A stretch of DNA of 64,000 nucleotides from Petaurus breviceps papuanus (Eukaryota; Chordata; Mammalia; Diprotodontia; Petauridae). Position numbers and translations under genes: made by a program. The notes below the pieces were generated by a model that worked only from the letters and a program-made list of their open reading frames with translations, was not told where the DNA came from and searched no databases. The stretch lies in the NCBI GenBank assembly GCA_028583685.1, contig JAMXIF010000042.1, positions 21,954,198-22,018,197 on the forward strand, read 5' to 3'. Position 1 is the stretch's first letter, and every line of letters starts with the position of its first letter. Shown here piece by piece: positions 1-11,045 of this stretch.

Positions 1-420
1 TGTCCCCAACCCAAAACTCAGGATTTTCCTGTCTTTTTGAATTTCTCACCCCTTCTTTTTCATTTTTGATTTCTTTTAATTTTTCAAGTTTTTGTCTTGC
101 ACCTCCCCCCCAATAAATATTAATTTAGTTTTATCTCCTTGGGGAATCACATTCTTCATTCTGTGATGTATACTAGAAACAACAGTGACTCTGGGCTTGA
201 AACCTTACCTCTGACACTTTTCCTTTAAGAGGGAGAACAGTTTGCACATATATGCTGTAGCTATTACTTCACATTGACAGAAACACAATATAAATGCTGC
301 AAAATTCTTGCTTGCCTTACTTATTGCAAATGAGATCCTTAGTCCTTAGCCCTTTGTCATTCTTATTGGTAATTCTTATGGCCAATTTTCATTGGACCAT
401 AACAAATTGTCTATTTCTTT
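1..420. other. No recognised feature
   Basis: AT-rich sequence. I see no repeat family, exon or RNA gene that I can name here. It ends where the A-tail of an antisense L1 begins. Confidence 0.4.
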
Positions 421-499
421 AAAAAAAATTAGGATTTAATTTTCCCCCAGTTACAAATAAAAACAATTTTTATCATTCATTTTAAAAACTTTGAGTTCC
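421..499 (-). mobile_element. L1 3' terminus, outer part, split by a HAL1-like insertion
   Basis: Read on the minus strand this is the last ~70 bases of a marsupial L1 3'UTR with an A-rich end. The rest of the same fragment resumes at 3421 after the insertion at 500-3420. The bases 490-499 (tttgagttcc) are the left copy of the target-site duplication. The same L1 3' end occurs at 50340-50410 and 53465-53755, which supports the assignment. Confidence 0.7.
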
Positions 500-511
500 G
501 GGGGGCGGAGC

Positions 512-520
512 CAAGATGGC
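512..520 (+). promoter_or_regulatory. YY1-like motif at the start of the HAL1-like 5'UTR
   Basis: caagatggc lies 12 bases after the element's first base. Human L1 5'UTRs have the same motif at the same place, where YY1 binding helps set the transcription start. The matching position is kept in copy 3 (53452-53461, minus strand) and, with changes, in copy 2 and in the 5'UTR piece near 8750. A role in this element is inferred from position and identity. Confidence 0.6.
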
Positions 521-1220
521 GGAGTAGAAGCACGATATTCCTGCGGCTCCAGCTTCCACCCTCCCCAATCCATGTAAAAAGGGGACTCTAAACAAACTTT
601 GGAGCTGCAGAACCCACAGAATGACACAGAGAAACTAACCTTCCCCTGAGGACAGCCCGGTAGGCCGGCAGGAATCCAGCACAGTGCTCTGGGAGCCGAG
701 CTGAGCCCAGCCCCACACTGAGGCTTTAGCCCCAGGGCGGGCCTGACCAGCCGCTGGCCAGTGGGACTCCAGATCAGCAGCAGCTGTGGCTATTTCCGGA
801 TTTATCAACACATAGACACAAAGGACAAAATGAGAGGTCAGTACACTCTGGACTTTGGGACCAGTAAGTGGGAGTGCTTGGCTTTTACCCCCAGGGTGAA
901 AAGCCACTGAGATGCTGGCACAGCCAGCCAGTGCCATGTGGCAGCTTCAGCTCTTGGCCTGCAGAGTATAGGGGGACCAAGCACCAGTCTGAGGAGTAAT
1001 CGCTCTTGCTTTAATCTGCTTGGATCTGGATTTCAGTCTAGGGTGGAGGTCCTGGGGTGTGTGTCCAGCTTGCCAAAGCATGTGGAGACCTCAGAGAGGG
1101 CACCCATCTAATACCTCTGGCAGCTGAGAAAACCCCAGCGTTTGGGACGAAAGCTCCCCTGTCTGGTGGCAGAGTACTATTGTGGCAAAAAGCCCAAAAG
1201 TCAAATAATTGAGGGGCAAA

Positions 1221-2288
1221 ATGAGCAGGCAAAGGAAACAAAGCAGAAAGAAGATTCCAACAATACATTCCTATTTTGGGGACAAAAAGGAGCAAGGTAT
1301 GGAACAGGAGGAAAACAGTGAAGTCAGAACTCCTGCACCAAAAGCTTCAAAGGAAACTACAAGCTGGTTACAGGCCATAGAGGACCTTAAGAAAGATTTT
1401 GAAAACCAAATAAGAGAAGTGGAGGAAAAATTGGGAAGAGAAATGAGAACAATGCAAGAAAATTATGAAATGAGAGTCAAAAGTCTGACTGAGGAAAATA
1501 ATACCTTAAAAAACAGACTTTTGGCAAAGGAGGCTCAAAAAGGCAGTGAGGAGAAGAATGCCTTAAAAAGTCGAATTTGCCTGATGGAAAAAGAGTCTCA
1601 AAAACTCAATGAGGAGAATCATTGCTTTAGAATTAGATTGGAACAAAGGGAAGCTAGTGACTTTATGAGAAATCAAGATACCGTTAAACAGATCCAAACA
1701 AATGAAAGAATAGAAGGCAATGTGAAATATCTCATGGGAAAAACCACTGACCTGGAAAATAGATCCAGTAGAGATAATTTTAAAATTATTGGACTGACTG
1801 AAAGCCATGACCAAAGTAAGAACCTAGAAAGCATCCTCCAGGAAGTTCTCAAAGAAAACTGCCCTGATGTTTTAGTACCAGAGGGCAAAATAGAGGTTGA
1901 AAGAATCCACTGATCACCTCCTGAAAAAGATCCCCAAAAGAAAACTCCTAGGAATATTATAGCCAGGTTCCGGAATTCCCAGATCAAGGAGAGAATATTA
2001 TAAGCACCCAGGAAGAAACAATTTGAATATTGTGGAAACACAATCAGGATAACCCAGGATCTGGCAGCTTCTACACTGCGGGATCGAAGGGCTTGGAATA
2101 TGATATTCTGGAGGGCAAAGGATCTGGGATTAAAACCAAGAGTCACCTACACAGCAAAACTGAGTATCATGTTTCAGGGGAAAATATGGTCATTTAGTGG
2201 AATAGAGGACTTTCAAGCATTCTTGCTGAAAAAACCAGAGTTGAATAGAAAATTTGACATTCAGATACAAGAAGCAAGAGAAGCATGA
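1221..2288 (+). pseudogene. L1-type ORF1 protein, degraded
   Basis: ORF1 encodes the L1 RNA-binding chaperone. I start it at the ATG in caaaatgagc (MSRQRKQSRKK), because the upstream in-frame codon at 1209 is TTG. The reading frame gives a basic N-terminus, a long coiled coil rich in E, K and L (about residues 45-150), then the RRM-like and C-terminal regions: FKIIGLTESHD, a P-NIIARF stretch, ITQDLAASTLRDRRAW and YTAKLSIMFQGKIW, which parallel human ORF1p (RIIGVPES, IRLTADLSAETL, YPAKLSFISEGEI). Length is about 355 codons, close to the usual 340. Two in-frame stops interrupt it, after VERIH and after KERIL. Confidence 0.88.
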
Positions 2289-2407
2289 GAAGGTAAACAG
2301 GGAAAAGAAATCATAAGGAACTTATCAAAGTTGAACTATTAACATTCCTACATGGAAAAAAACAATAATTGTAACTTATGAAACTTTTCTCAGTAGTTGA
2401 AGGGATT

Positions 2408-2462
2408 AGAAATATATATACATATATATATGTGTATATATATATATTTGTCTATATATGAG
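2408..2462 (+). repeat. TA/CATA-rich simple repeat in HAL1-like 3'UTR
   Basis: An AT dinucleotide-rich run just after ORF1. The equivalent place in copies 3 and 4 (51236-51315, 62645-62780) is also TA-rich, so the tract belongs to the element and has expanded independently in each copy. Confidence 0.8.
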
Positions 2463-3094
2463 GGTATATGGTCATATGAATACAAATGAATACAAATGTG
2501 AATGTGTGTATATATGTTTACAGGTATACATAGATAGAGGGCACAGGTCCAATTTAACAGGAAGGAATGATACTTAAAAGGTGAATTTAAGAGGTGAGAG
2601 GAATATAATGAGAGATGGGGAGAGACAGATTGGGGTAAACTATCTCATACAGAAGAGGCAAGGGAAAATGGTTACAATGGAGGGGAAGAATAGGAAGGCC
2701 AAAGGGAATGGGTCAACCTTATTCCCATTGAATTTGGCTTGAGGAGGGAGTGAAATACACACTAAATAGGGTATCTCACCCTCGAGGAGAACAGGGGAGG
2801 AAGGGGATGAGAGGGGGGATGATAGAAGGGTGGGTAGGCTGGGGGGGAGGGAGGTTGGAAGCACTCACTTTTGAAAACAGGTGGGATCAAAGTGGAGAGT
2901 AGAGCAGGTGGGAGGTGGCATGGGAGGGAGGGAAGTGTAGTCAGTCTTTTACAATGTATCTACTATGTTATTGTTTTGCATTAGCAACACATGTGCAACC
3001 TATACTGAACTGCCGTATCTTCCCCGTAGGGATGGGTGACGAGGAAGGAGGGGAGTGAATCTGGAATTGAAAGTTTTGAAATCAAATATTCAAA

Positions 3095-3124
3095 TATGTA
3101 TATATATATATATATATTTATACA

Positions 3125-3160
<36 letters not shown>

Positions 3161-3165
3161 CTATT
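3095..3165 (+). repeat. (TA)n/(TG)n microsatellite in HAL1-like 3'UTR
   Basis: Alternating TA and TG tract within the distal 3'UTR. The short copy at 5574-6068 has only a few TA units at the same place, so this one has expanded after insertion. Confidence 0.85.
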
Positions 3166-3390
3166 ATTAATACCATCTTACATGTAATTGGGAAATGGGA
3201 TGTGCAGGCACTGAGGCATAGAGATCCACTGGAAAAGTGGAAAGGGGTATGGGGGAAAATGTGGGAGAGATCAGATTGGAGGAGGGGCTATCCTGTGGGA
3301 CTGCTATTTTGGGGCGGTGGGTGGGGAAATAATGGGGAGAAAATTTGTAACTCAGAATCTGGCGGAAACGGATGATATAAATCAGAAGTT

Positions 3391-3396
3391 AATAAA
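3391..3396 (+). promoter_or_regulatory. Poly(A) signal of HAL1-like copy 1
   Basis: AATAAA about 10 bases before the A-rich tail at the element end. The same signal is visible at the ends of the short copy near 6047 and, in reverse, of copy 4 near 61830. Confidence 0.8.
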
Positions 3397-3420
3397 GCAT
3401 TAAAAAAAAAGAAAAAAAAG

Positions 3421-4525
3421 TTTGAGTTCCAAATTCTCTCCCTTCCTCCCTCCTTAGTCCCCACCCCCTCCCCCCAATTAAAAAGGCAAGCAATCCAATA
3501 TTGGTTATACATGTGAAGTAATGCAAAACATTTACATAATAGTCATGTTGTGAAAGAAAACATAGACCTAAATAAATAATTAGATAAATAAAAAAACTCA
3601 AGAAAAATAAAGTAAAAAATGTAAGCTTCAGTCTGTATTCAGACTGCCTCAGTTCTTTCTCTTGGCATAGATAACATTTTTCATCATAAGTCCTTCAGAG
3701 TTGTGTTGGATCATTGTATTGCTGAAAGTAACTGTCATTCTTAGCTGCTGATCATGTTACATTGTTGCTGTTGCTTTGTACACAGTACATTTCACTTTGT
3801 ATCAGCTCATGTAAGTCTTTTTAGGTATTTCTAAGAGCACCAAGCTCATTATTTCTTATAAAACAACATATTTCTTATAATATTATTATATGTATATATG
3901 TGTACATATGCATCCACATATGTGTGCTCATATACACACATATATGTATAAATATTTTTATGGTATTCCATCACAATCACCTATCACAATTTGTTCAGGC
4001 ATTCCCCAATTGATGGATATGCTCTCAGTTTCTAGTTTGTCTCGAGAAAAGAGCTGGCATAAGTATTTTTGTGCATATGTGTCCTTTTTCTTTTTTTAAA
4101 TCTCTTTTGGGATACAGACCTTCTTATGGTTTTGCTAGGTTATAGGTTTTATGGTTTTATATATAGCCCTTTGGGTATAGTTCCTAATTGTTCTATTCAC
4201 AACTCCACCAACAGTGCATTAATGTCTCATTTTCCCCACATCCCCTCCACAACCCATAATTTTCCTTTTCTATCCTATTAACCAATCTAACAAATATGAG
4301 GTACTACGTCAGAATCATTTTAGCTTGCATTTTTCCAATCAATAGTAAGTTGGAACATTTACTTTTTCATATGTCTATAGATAGTTTGATTACCCTATCT
4401 GAAAACTAAAGTAAGTTCATATCTTTTGATCATTTGGCAGCTAGGGAATGGATCTTATTTATTATAAATTTGACTCAGTTCTCTATATATTTGAGAAATA
4501 AGGCCTTTTTGAGAGAAACTTTTTT
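3421..4525 (-). mobile_element. L1 3' fragment (3'UTR and C-terminal ORF2), inner part
   Basis: Continuation of the L1 begun at 421-499. The left ~400 bases are 3'UTR; from about 3830 the minus strand matches the L1 ORF2 C-terminal region, with recognisable stretches for the 'gga atg gaa tac' type motif, 'ttccccaattgatgg' and 'gttcatatcttttgatcattt' (antisense). The copy is 5'-truncated near 4525, where it meets HAL1-like copy 2. Many substitutions and small indels indicate an old insertion, older than the HAL1-like element within it. Confidence 0.75.
3896..3955. repeat. TA/CA-rich simple repeat
   Basis: Short alternating purine-pyrimidine tract (tatgtatatatgtgtacata type) inside the L1 fragment. 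Confidence 0.6.
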
Positions 4526-5113
4526 TTTCACAGTTACTATTGCTATCGTATTTCTTTCCATCTATTTCCCTCCTCTCTGTTTATTCTATTCTCTCTCTTT
4601 CACCTTTTTTCTCCTCAAAAGTGTTTTGCTTCTAACTATCCCCTGCCCCCAATCTGTCCTCCATCTATAACCCTCCACATCTTCTCTTTTCCTTTTCCCC
4701 CCTACTTTCCTGTAGAGAAGATAGACCTCTATGCCCAATTGAGTGTGTTTGTTATTCCCCTTTTTGAGCCAGTTATGATGAGAGTAAGGTTGACTCACTT
4801 CCCTTCATCTCCCCCATCTTCCCTTCCACTGTAAAAGCCTTTTCTTTCCTCTTTTATATGAGATAATTCACTCCATTCTACCTCTCCCTTGTTCTTTCTC
4901 CCAGTACATTTCTTTCTCCTTAATTTTATTTTTTGGGGGGTATCATCATTTTATATTCAACTCACAACTGTGCCCTCTGTCTATATATACTTTTTCTATA
5001 AGCCCTAATAATGAGAAAGTTCTTGTGAGTTACAAGTGTCATCTTCTCATGTAGTAATGCAAACAGTTTAACTTTAATAAGTTCATTATGATTTCCCTTT
5101 TCTGTTTACTTTT

Positions 5114-6680
5114 TCATGTTTCTCTTGAGTCTTGTATTTGAAAGTCAAATTTTCCATTCATCTCTGATCTTTTCATCAAGAATGCTTGAAAGTCCTTTAA
5201 TTCATTGAATGTATATTTTCCCTTGAAGGATTATACTCATTTTATTGGTAGGTTAATCTTGGTTATAATCCTAACTCTTTTGCTGTCCAGAGTGTCATAT
5301 TACAAGCCCTCTGATCCTTTAATGTAGAAACTGATAAATCTTGTGTTATCCTGACTGTGGCTCTACCATACTTGAATTGTTTCTTTCTGACTTTTGCAAT
5401 CTTTTTTTCCTTGACCTGGGAATTCTGGAATTTGGCTATAATATTCTTGGGGGGGTTTCATTTTGGGATCTCTTTCAGGAGGTGATTGTGGATTCTTTCA
5501 ATTTCCATTTTGCCGTCTGCTTCTAAAATATTGTGGCAGATTTGTTGATAATTCCTTGAAAGATGATATCTAGCACCCACTTTTGAAAAGGGATGAGATC
5601 CAAGTAGAGAATAGAATAAGTGGGAGGTGGGATAGGAGGGAGGGAAATATAGTAAGCCTTTTACAATGTATCTACTATGTTATTGTTTTGCATTAGCCAC
5701 ACATGTACAACCTATACTGAACTGCTTATCTTCCCAGTAAGGGTGGGTGACAAGGGAGGAAGGGAATGAATCTGGAATTAAAAGTTTTAAAATCAAATAC
5801 TCAAATTGTATATACTATTATTAATACTATTTTACATGTAATTGGGAAATAAGATATACAGGCACTGGGGCATAGAGATCCACTGGAAAAGTCGAAAGGG
5901 GTATGGGAGAAAATATGGGAGAGAGCAGACTGGAGGAGGGGATATCTTGTAGGCCTGCTATTTTGGGGTGGTGGGTAGGGGAAAAACAGGGAGAAAATTT
6001 GTAACTCAAAATGTGGCAGAAATGAATGGTGTAAATCAGAAGTTAATAAAGCATTTGGAAAAAAAAAAGAAAGATGATGTCTAGGTTCTTTTTTTGATCA
6101 TGACTTTCATGAGGCCTAATAATTTTAAAATTATCTCTCCTGGATCTATTTTCCAGGTCAGTTGTTTTTCCAATGAGATATTTCATATTGTTTCCTATAT
6201 TTTTCTCATTCTTTTCATTTTGTTTTATTGTTTCTTGATTTCTCATAAAGTCATTAGCTTGCATTTACTCCATTCTAATTTTTAAGGAATTATTTTCTTC
6301 AGTGAGCTTTTGCACATCCTTTTCCATTTGACCAATTTGATTTTTCAAGGCATTCTTCTCCTCACTGCCTTTTTGGACCTCTTTTACTATTTGGCCTGGT
6401 CTGTTTTTTTAACATTGTTAAAAATGACTCTGTTAGCAAGCTATTGACTCATTTTTCATGATTTTCTTGCATCATGTCATTTCTCTTCTCAATTTTTCTC
6501 TACCTCTCTTACTTGATTTTCTCAATCCTCTTACAACACTTCCATGGCCTGAAATTAATTCATATTTTTTCCTGGAGGCTTTGGATATAAGAACTCTGAC
6601 TTTGCTTTTCTTCTGAGTGTGTGTTTTGATCTTCCTTGTCACCACAGTAAATTTCTGTCTGCTTATTTCCCCCATCCTAT
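5114..6680 (-). pseudogene. L1-type ORF1 of HAL1-like copy 2, degraded and interrupted
   Basis: Starts near the ATG giving MGEISRQK and ends at the TGA complementary to 5114-5116. Coiled-coil and RRM-adjacent stretches are readable, such as KNALKNQIGQMEK, DFMRNQETIKQ and YLIGKTTDLENRSRRDNFKII, matching copy 1 residue by residue. Several stops and frameshifts are present, and the 495-base sense insertion at 5574-6068 splits the RNA-binding part. Confidence 0.75.
5574..6068 (+). mobile_element. 5'-truncated HAL1-like 3' end nested in copy 2
   Basis: Matches the last ~495 bases of copy 1's 3'UTR including AATAAA and an A-tail. It is flanked by gaaagatgatatctag (5558-5573) and gaaagatgatgtctag (6069-6084), a 16-bp target-site duplication with one mismatch. 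This shows a separate retrotransposition event by target-primed reverse transcription into an existing copy of the same family. Confidence 0.88.
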
Positions 6681-7385
6681 TACTTTTAACTCTCTGTAAA
6701 GTAGGGCTCTGCTTCCAGGGCAGAGGGCTCACTATCCCAAGTTTCAGTGATTTTGTGTAGTTGTTTGCAGATATACTTCTAGGGACCTGTAAGTTTTCAG
6801 TTCTTACAAGGTGGTATGATCTAAAGAGAGGTGTTTACTCCTCTCCTGGCCTGTGCTCTGGTCTATAAGCAACCACAAACATTCTCTTCTGCCCTGTTCC
6901 CCTTTGCCCACAAGCTTTGGTGAGCTAGTGCTCCTCTTTGCTCTGTGGCTGCTATTTAGGACTGTGACTGGGATCCAAGTATGGGCAAAGCAACAAAGCC
7001 CTGCCTCAGTGCTAGTAAAAATACCCTTGTAATCTTCTTCCGATTGGTTGTTTGACCCCTTACCATCTGTAGGCTGAGAGCTCTGGAATCAGCTGATGCT
7101 ATTGCCAATTCAATGGTTCCAAAGGCCTGCCTTTTTTCTGATTTCCTGGAATGGGATTGTGCTGGCATGGCCTGCCCTGGACTGTGCTCCACTCTCACCC
7201 AGGTGTGGCAGACCTTTCCAGCTGATCTTCCAAGTTGTCTTGGGCTGGAAAATTGTTTCATTCGATCTTTTTGTGGGTTCTGTTGCTCTGTAATTTGTTT
7301 AGAGTAATTATTTAAAGGTACATAGAGGGGACTAAAGGAGAGCTCAGGCCAGTCCCTGATTTTACTCTGCCATCTCGGTTCCATC

Positions 7386-7640
7386 ACCCAAACTGTCCAG
7401 TTCTAATGTCTATTTGCTGTACTGAGTGTTCAGTATCTGAGAACTACTGTGTGAGGCTTTATTTCTAAAAGAATGTCATCTTTTATTCCTATATGATTCT
7501 CACTCACTTGCTTTTAACTGGCACTTTTCACCTTACAAAAACTATGATGTAAAAATAATTTTTTCTCAGTTCATAACTATGAGACAGTATATAATTACCC
7601 TCTTGTTGTATCCCTTTCTGCCTAATTTATCTTCTTCTGT
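7386..7640. other. Unassigned spacer
   Basis: AT-rich sequence between HAL1-like copy 2 and the next L1 piece. Part may belong to the L1 that follows, but I cannot align it with confidence. Confidence 0.35.
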
Positions 7641-7649
7641 TAAGACTTC

Positions 7650-8230
7650 ATTCAAGGCTCTATTCTCTTGGTGGGGGAAAACTGGCTTTGGAATAAGAGG
7701 GCAAAAAACTTTTTTGCATATAAGTCCCATTTCTTTTTCTTTGATCTCTTTGGGATAGATCTAGTAGTGGTATTTTTATTTCCAGGTCAAAGTTTATGCA
7801 CAGTTTTATAACCCTTTGGGCATAGTTCCAGATTGTTCTCCAGAATGGTTGTATCAGTTCAACACTCTGTCAATAATTCATTAATGTACCTATTTTCTCT
7901 GATCCTCTCCAGCAGTTGTCATTTCTTATAGGAGTGAGATTGTACCTTAAGCATTTGTTTTAGTTTGCCTTTCTCTAATCAATAATGATTTAGAGCACTC
8001 CCCCCTCCCCCATAGCTATAGATAGCTTTGATTTCTTCTTTTAAAAACTGTTTGTTCATATGCTTTTATCACTTATCAGTTGGGGTATAAATTTTTTTTA
8101 CTCAGTTCTGTATACATTGGAAAAATGAGACCTTTATCAGAGAATCTTGGTGTAATTATTATTTTTTAAAATATTACTTCCTTGTCTATGGTACCTTTTA
8201 GCAAAATTTAGTTTCCCTGATTATATTTCA
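7650..8230 (-). mobile_element. L1 ORF2 C-terminal/3' fragment
   Basis: On the minus strand this matches the same L1 ORF2 C-terminal region as 3830-4525, with ctttgatctctttgggat, gttctccagaatggttg and gactatagatagctttg-type stretches (read antisense). No intact frame remains; it is an old copy. Confidence 0.7.
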
Positions 8231-8329
8231 ATTTGTTATAATTTCCTTTTGCTTTGTTTGAGATCATGATTGCCACTCCTGTCCTCCTCATTTTATTTGA
8301 ATCATAGCACTCTGCTCCAGTTTTCCTTT

Positions 8330-8388
8330 CTCCTCTTCCTCCTCCTCTTTCTCCATCATCATCATCAATTATAATCATCATCATTAAC

Positions 8389-8420
<32 letters not shown>

Positions 8421-8509
8421 CTTCTTCTTCTTCTTCTNNNNNNNNNNCTTCTTCTTCTTCTTCTTCTTCTTCTTCTTCTTCTTCTTCTTCTTCTTCTTCT
8501 TCTTCTTCC
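8330..8509 (+). repeat. (TTC)n microsatellite with assembly gap
   Basis: Uninterrupted TTC units from about 8392 to 8508, preceded by imperfect TCC and ATC runs. The run contains a gap of 10 N (8438-8447), so its true length is unknown. The minus strand is (GAA)n. It lies beside an L1-type 5'UTR piece. Confidence 0.95.
8438..8447. other. Assembly gap (10 N)
   Basis: Ten ambiguous bases inside the TTC tract. Confidence 0.99.
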
Positions 8510-8514
8510 TTCAA

Positions 8515-8756
8515 TGCCAACTACTACTGCTCCTGCCACACTCCAGGACTGTGCCCACTCCAGTATTACAGACTTCTCCTATGAACCTCCCAAGTTGTCT
8601 TACTCTGAAAAATGTCTTCCTGTGAACATTTATTTTTTGGCTCCACTCTTCCAAAATTTGATTTGATGTGTTATTTTAAAGTCATTTGGAAGGAAATATT
8701 GGGAGAGTTCAGCTGGGTCCTCATCTGTATTCCACCATCTTGGCTCTACCTTTCTA
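8515..8756 (-). mobile_element. L1-type 5'UTR fragment
   Basis: Read from 8756 leftward it begins gagccaagatggtgg, the conserved 5' start seen in the HAL1-like elements and in human L1. Only about 240 bases of 5'UTR are recognisable before the microsatellite. It may come from an L1 or from another ORF1-only element. Confidence 0.6.
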
Positions 8757-8829
8757 TCCTACTTTGTCTTTGTTCCTTTAAGTGATTTGTTTATTGCTAT
8801 GCTATGTCTTTCCTACTTTTTCCCCTTTT

Positions 8830-8957
8830 TTGTGAGGCAATTAAGATTAATTTATTTGTCTAGGGTCACACAGCTAGTCAGTGACAAGGTTGGATTTGAA
8901 TTCAGGTTCTCCTGGTTCCAGGGTCAGCGCTTTCCACTGTGTCATTTAGCTGCCACT
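8830..8957 (-). mobile_element. tRNA-headed SINE, partial
   Basis: Antisense SINE with the complement of a B box (ttggatttgaattcagg) and A-box region (tcatttagctgcc). The body beyond the head is short. Confidence 0.75.
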
Positions 8958-8959
8958 CT

Positions 8960-10430
8960 TCTTTCTTTTTACATACATTTTTTTCCCTTTCTCTGCCTCC
9001 CACGTCTGCCTTCCCCTAACACACTGAGAAATCAAGACAAAGAAAGCAAGAAAGACAGAAAACCAAAGAAGATCTAAGGCTCGCATTGCTAATAAATATG
9101 TGAGAAAGAAGAATTTTTCATTATGTATATGTAAAGGAAAAGTGTCACAGGTGAGAGGTGTTCTTTCTAATATTATAGTCAAGCAAAATAAAATTTTAGA
9201 TTGCATTTTCTTTTCCTCCAAATATATCTCAATGTCTATTCTGTGTCCATTACCTCTCTATCTAGAGGTGGTTAGTATGTTTTGTCATGTGTTCCCTGGA
9301 ATCACAATTGGTCATTGTGTTGAACAGAGTTGCTAAGTCTTTAAAGTTGTTTGTTTTTAAAGTATTGTTGTATTATTATATAAACTAATTTCCTGGTTCT
9401 GCTCACTTCACTGTGAATTAGCTCATACAAATATCACCACGTTTTTCTAAAACTGTCCCCTTCACCTTTCTCATAGCACAATATTATTGTCTCATATTCA
9501 TGTATCATACCTTGTTTATTCATTTTCCAATTAATGAGTCTCCCCTCAATTTCCAATTCTTTGCCATGACAAAAAAGGTGTTATAAATATTTTTGTGGCT
9601 ACAGTCCTTTTCTTCTTTCCTTGATGTCTTTGGGATATAGACCAAATAGTGGTATTGCTGAGTCAAATATATATGTGTAATTTAATAGCTTTTTGGGAAT
9701 AATACCAAATGGCTTTCCCAAATGGACCAATTCAAAGTTCTACAAACAGTACAACAACGTACTTGTTTACCACAGTCCCATTACCATTTGTCATTTCCCA
9801 CCCCCTCCCCCCTGCACCTTTTCTTAGGTCAACTTTACCAGTCTGATGTGTTTGAAATAGGACCTCTGAGTTGTTTTATTTTTTGTTTCTCTGTTACTGA
9901 TTTAAATCATAATTAATATGCCTATTGATATCTTGGATTTCTTCCTCTGAAAATTGTCCATCCATGTGTTTTGATCATTTATCTTTGATAAATGATTCTT
10001 ATTCTTATAGATTTGAATCAATTCACAACATATTTTATACAAAAGACCTTTATCAGAATGCAAAGATTTCCCCCCATTCATCTGCTTCTCTTCTCATTTT
10101 AGCTGCATTGAATTTGTGCAAAACTTTTAAAATTTATGTAATCAAAATTGTTTATTTTTCCTTCTTTGATCTTCTCTTTCTCTTGTTTTGTCATAAGCTC
10201 TTCCTCTATCCATAGATACTACAAGTAATGATAGGTAATTTCTTCCTTGTTTCTCTAATTTGGTTATGAGGTCAACCTTTATGTATATGTTTTGGGATTA
10301 TTTTGGAGTTTACCTTGGTATAGCATATGAGATGTTGGCCTACACCTAATTTCTCACAGAGTGCTTTCCATTTTTTCCCCAACATTTTTGTCAACTTTTG
10401 AATTCTTTTCTTTCCTTGTCAGACCCCACC
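8960..10430 (-). mobile_element. L1 3' fragment (3'UTR and ORF2 C-terminal part)
   Basis: About 1.5 kb of antisense L1. The left part is 3'UTR; from about 9390 to 10350 the minus strand follows the ORF2 C-terminal region, including ttgggatatagaccaaatag, aatttgtgcaaaac and tgagatgttggcc (all antisense). It extends further 5' than the copy at 3421-4525. Frames are broken throughout. Confidence 0.72.
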
Positions 10431-10635
10431 CTTTGCTTTGGGGAACACTAAAAGAAGGGAAAATGATAGCCTTAAGGTGAATTAGTATTTTTACATTATT
10501 CATTACCAGTGCTCCTATGGTTATATAGCCAGAGAGAAGCAATTTATAATAGATGGGAACCATTACCATCCCATAAAACATAACGATTTTTACTTTTCTT
10601 CCATAGTTCCTTCTTTTCTTTTTTTAAGAGAATCT

Positions 10636-10705
10636 CTCTCTCTCTCTCTTCTTTCTCTCCATATATATATATGTATATGTATGTGTATATATATATATAG
10701 TATGT
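10636..10705. repeat. (TC)n followed by (TA)n simple repeat
   Basis: A short TC run, then alternating TA with TG interruptions. Confidence 0.85.
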
Positions 10706-10834
10706 ATGCATGTAGATACTGGATTTTCTCCCCGTATATCTCTCCCTTCCTTCCTCCCAGAAATCCATCTCACATGATAAATGCTATATTTTAAAAAAAG
10801 AAAAAAAAACTAAGAGAAAAGGACCAGGAAGAGC

Positions 10835-11045
10835 CAAAACTTTCCCTGTGACTCTGAGCAAGTTACTTAATCTTTATCTGCCTCAGTTTCCTCTTATTTA
10901 AAATGGGATAATAATAGCACCTTCACCAAAGGATTGTAATGAGAATATAGTGAGATAATACAGGGTTTTGGAATATTCTACTGATAAAGACCTTTGCAAA
11001 CACAAAAGTGTTTTGTAAGTGAGAGTCATAATAATAACTAATAAT
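10835..11045 (+). mobile_element. CORE/MIR-type SINE, 5'-truncated
   Basis: Contains gactctgagcaagttactt, gcctcagtttcctc, aaatgggataataatagca and a 3' part ending near ttttgtaagtga, the order seen in CORE-SINEs of the MIR/THER1 type. The tRNA-like head is missing. Confidence 0.75.

Larger units (their letters stand above)
500..3420 (+). mobile_element. Full-length ORF1-only LINE (HAL1-like), copy 1
   Basis: A complete 2.9-kb retrotransposon unit: a GC-richer 5'UTR of about 720 bases, a single ORF1 (1221-2288), a 3'UTR of about 1.1 kb with purine-rich and TA-rich stretches, AATAAA at 3391 and an A-rich tail. It is bounded by tttgagttcc at 490-499 and 3421-3430, extendable to about 16 bp with one mismatch. 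No reverse transcriptase or endonuclease frame follows ORF1. Mammalian half-L1 (HAL1) elements have this architecture and are thought to move using L1 ORF2 protein. ORF1 carries in-frame stops, so this copy is inactive. Three further copies in the window have the same layout, so loss of ORF2 is a family trait and not a deletion here. Confidence 0.88.
4526..7385 (-). mobile_element. HAL1-like LINE, copy 2 (antisense)
   Basis: Reading from 7385 leftward: a 5' end with gagatggcagagtaaaa, a 5'UTR to about 6680, a broken ORF1 to about 5114, and a 3'UTR that stops near 4526, lacking roughly the last 500 bases found in copy 1. ORF1 is followed directly by the same 3'UTR as in copies 1, 3 and 4, with no ORF2. 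A short sense copy of the same family sits inside it at 5574-6068. More diverged than copy 1 and therefore probably older. Confidence 0.8.

Noticed and set aside
635-1295. Minus-strand open frames of 85-100 residues
   Set aside because: They lie antisense in the GC-rich 5'UTR of the HAL1-like element and have no motif.
3890-4281. Sense open frames of about 70 residues
   Set aside because: They are the complementary strand of L1 ORF2 and its simple repeat.
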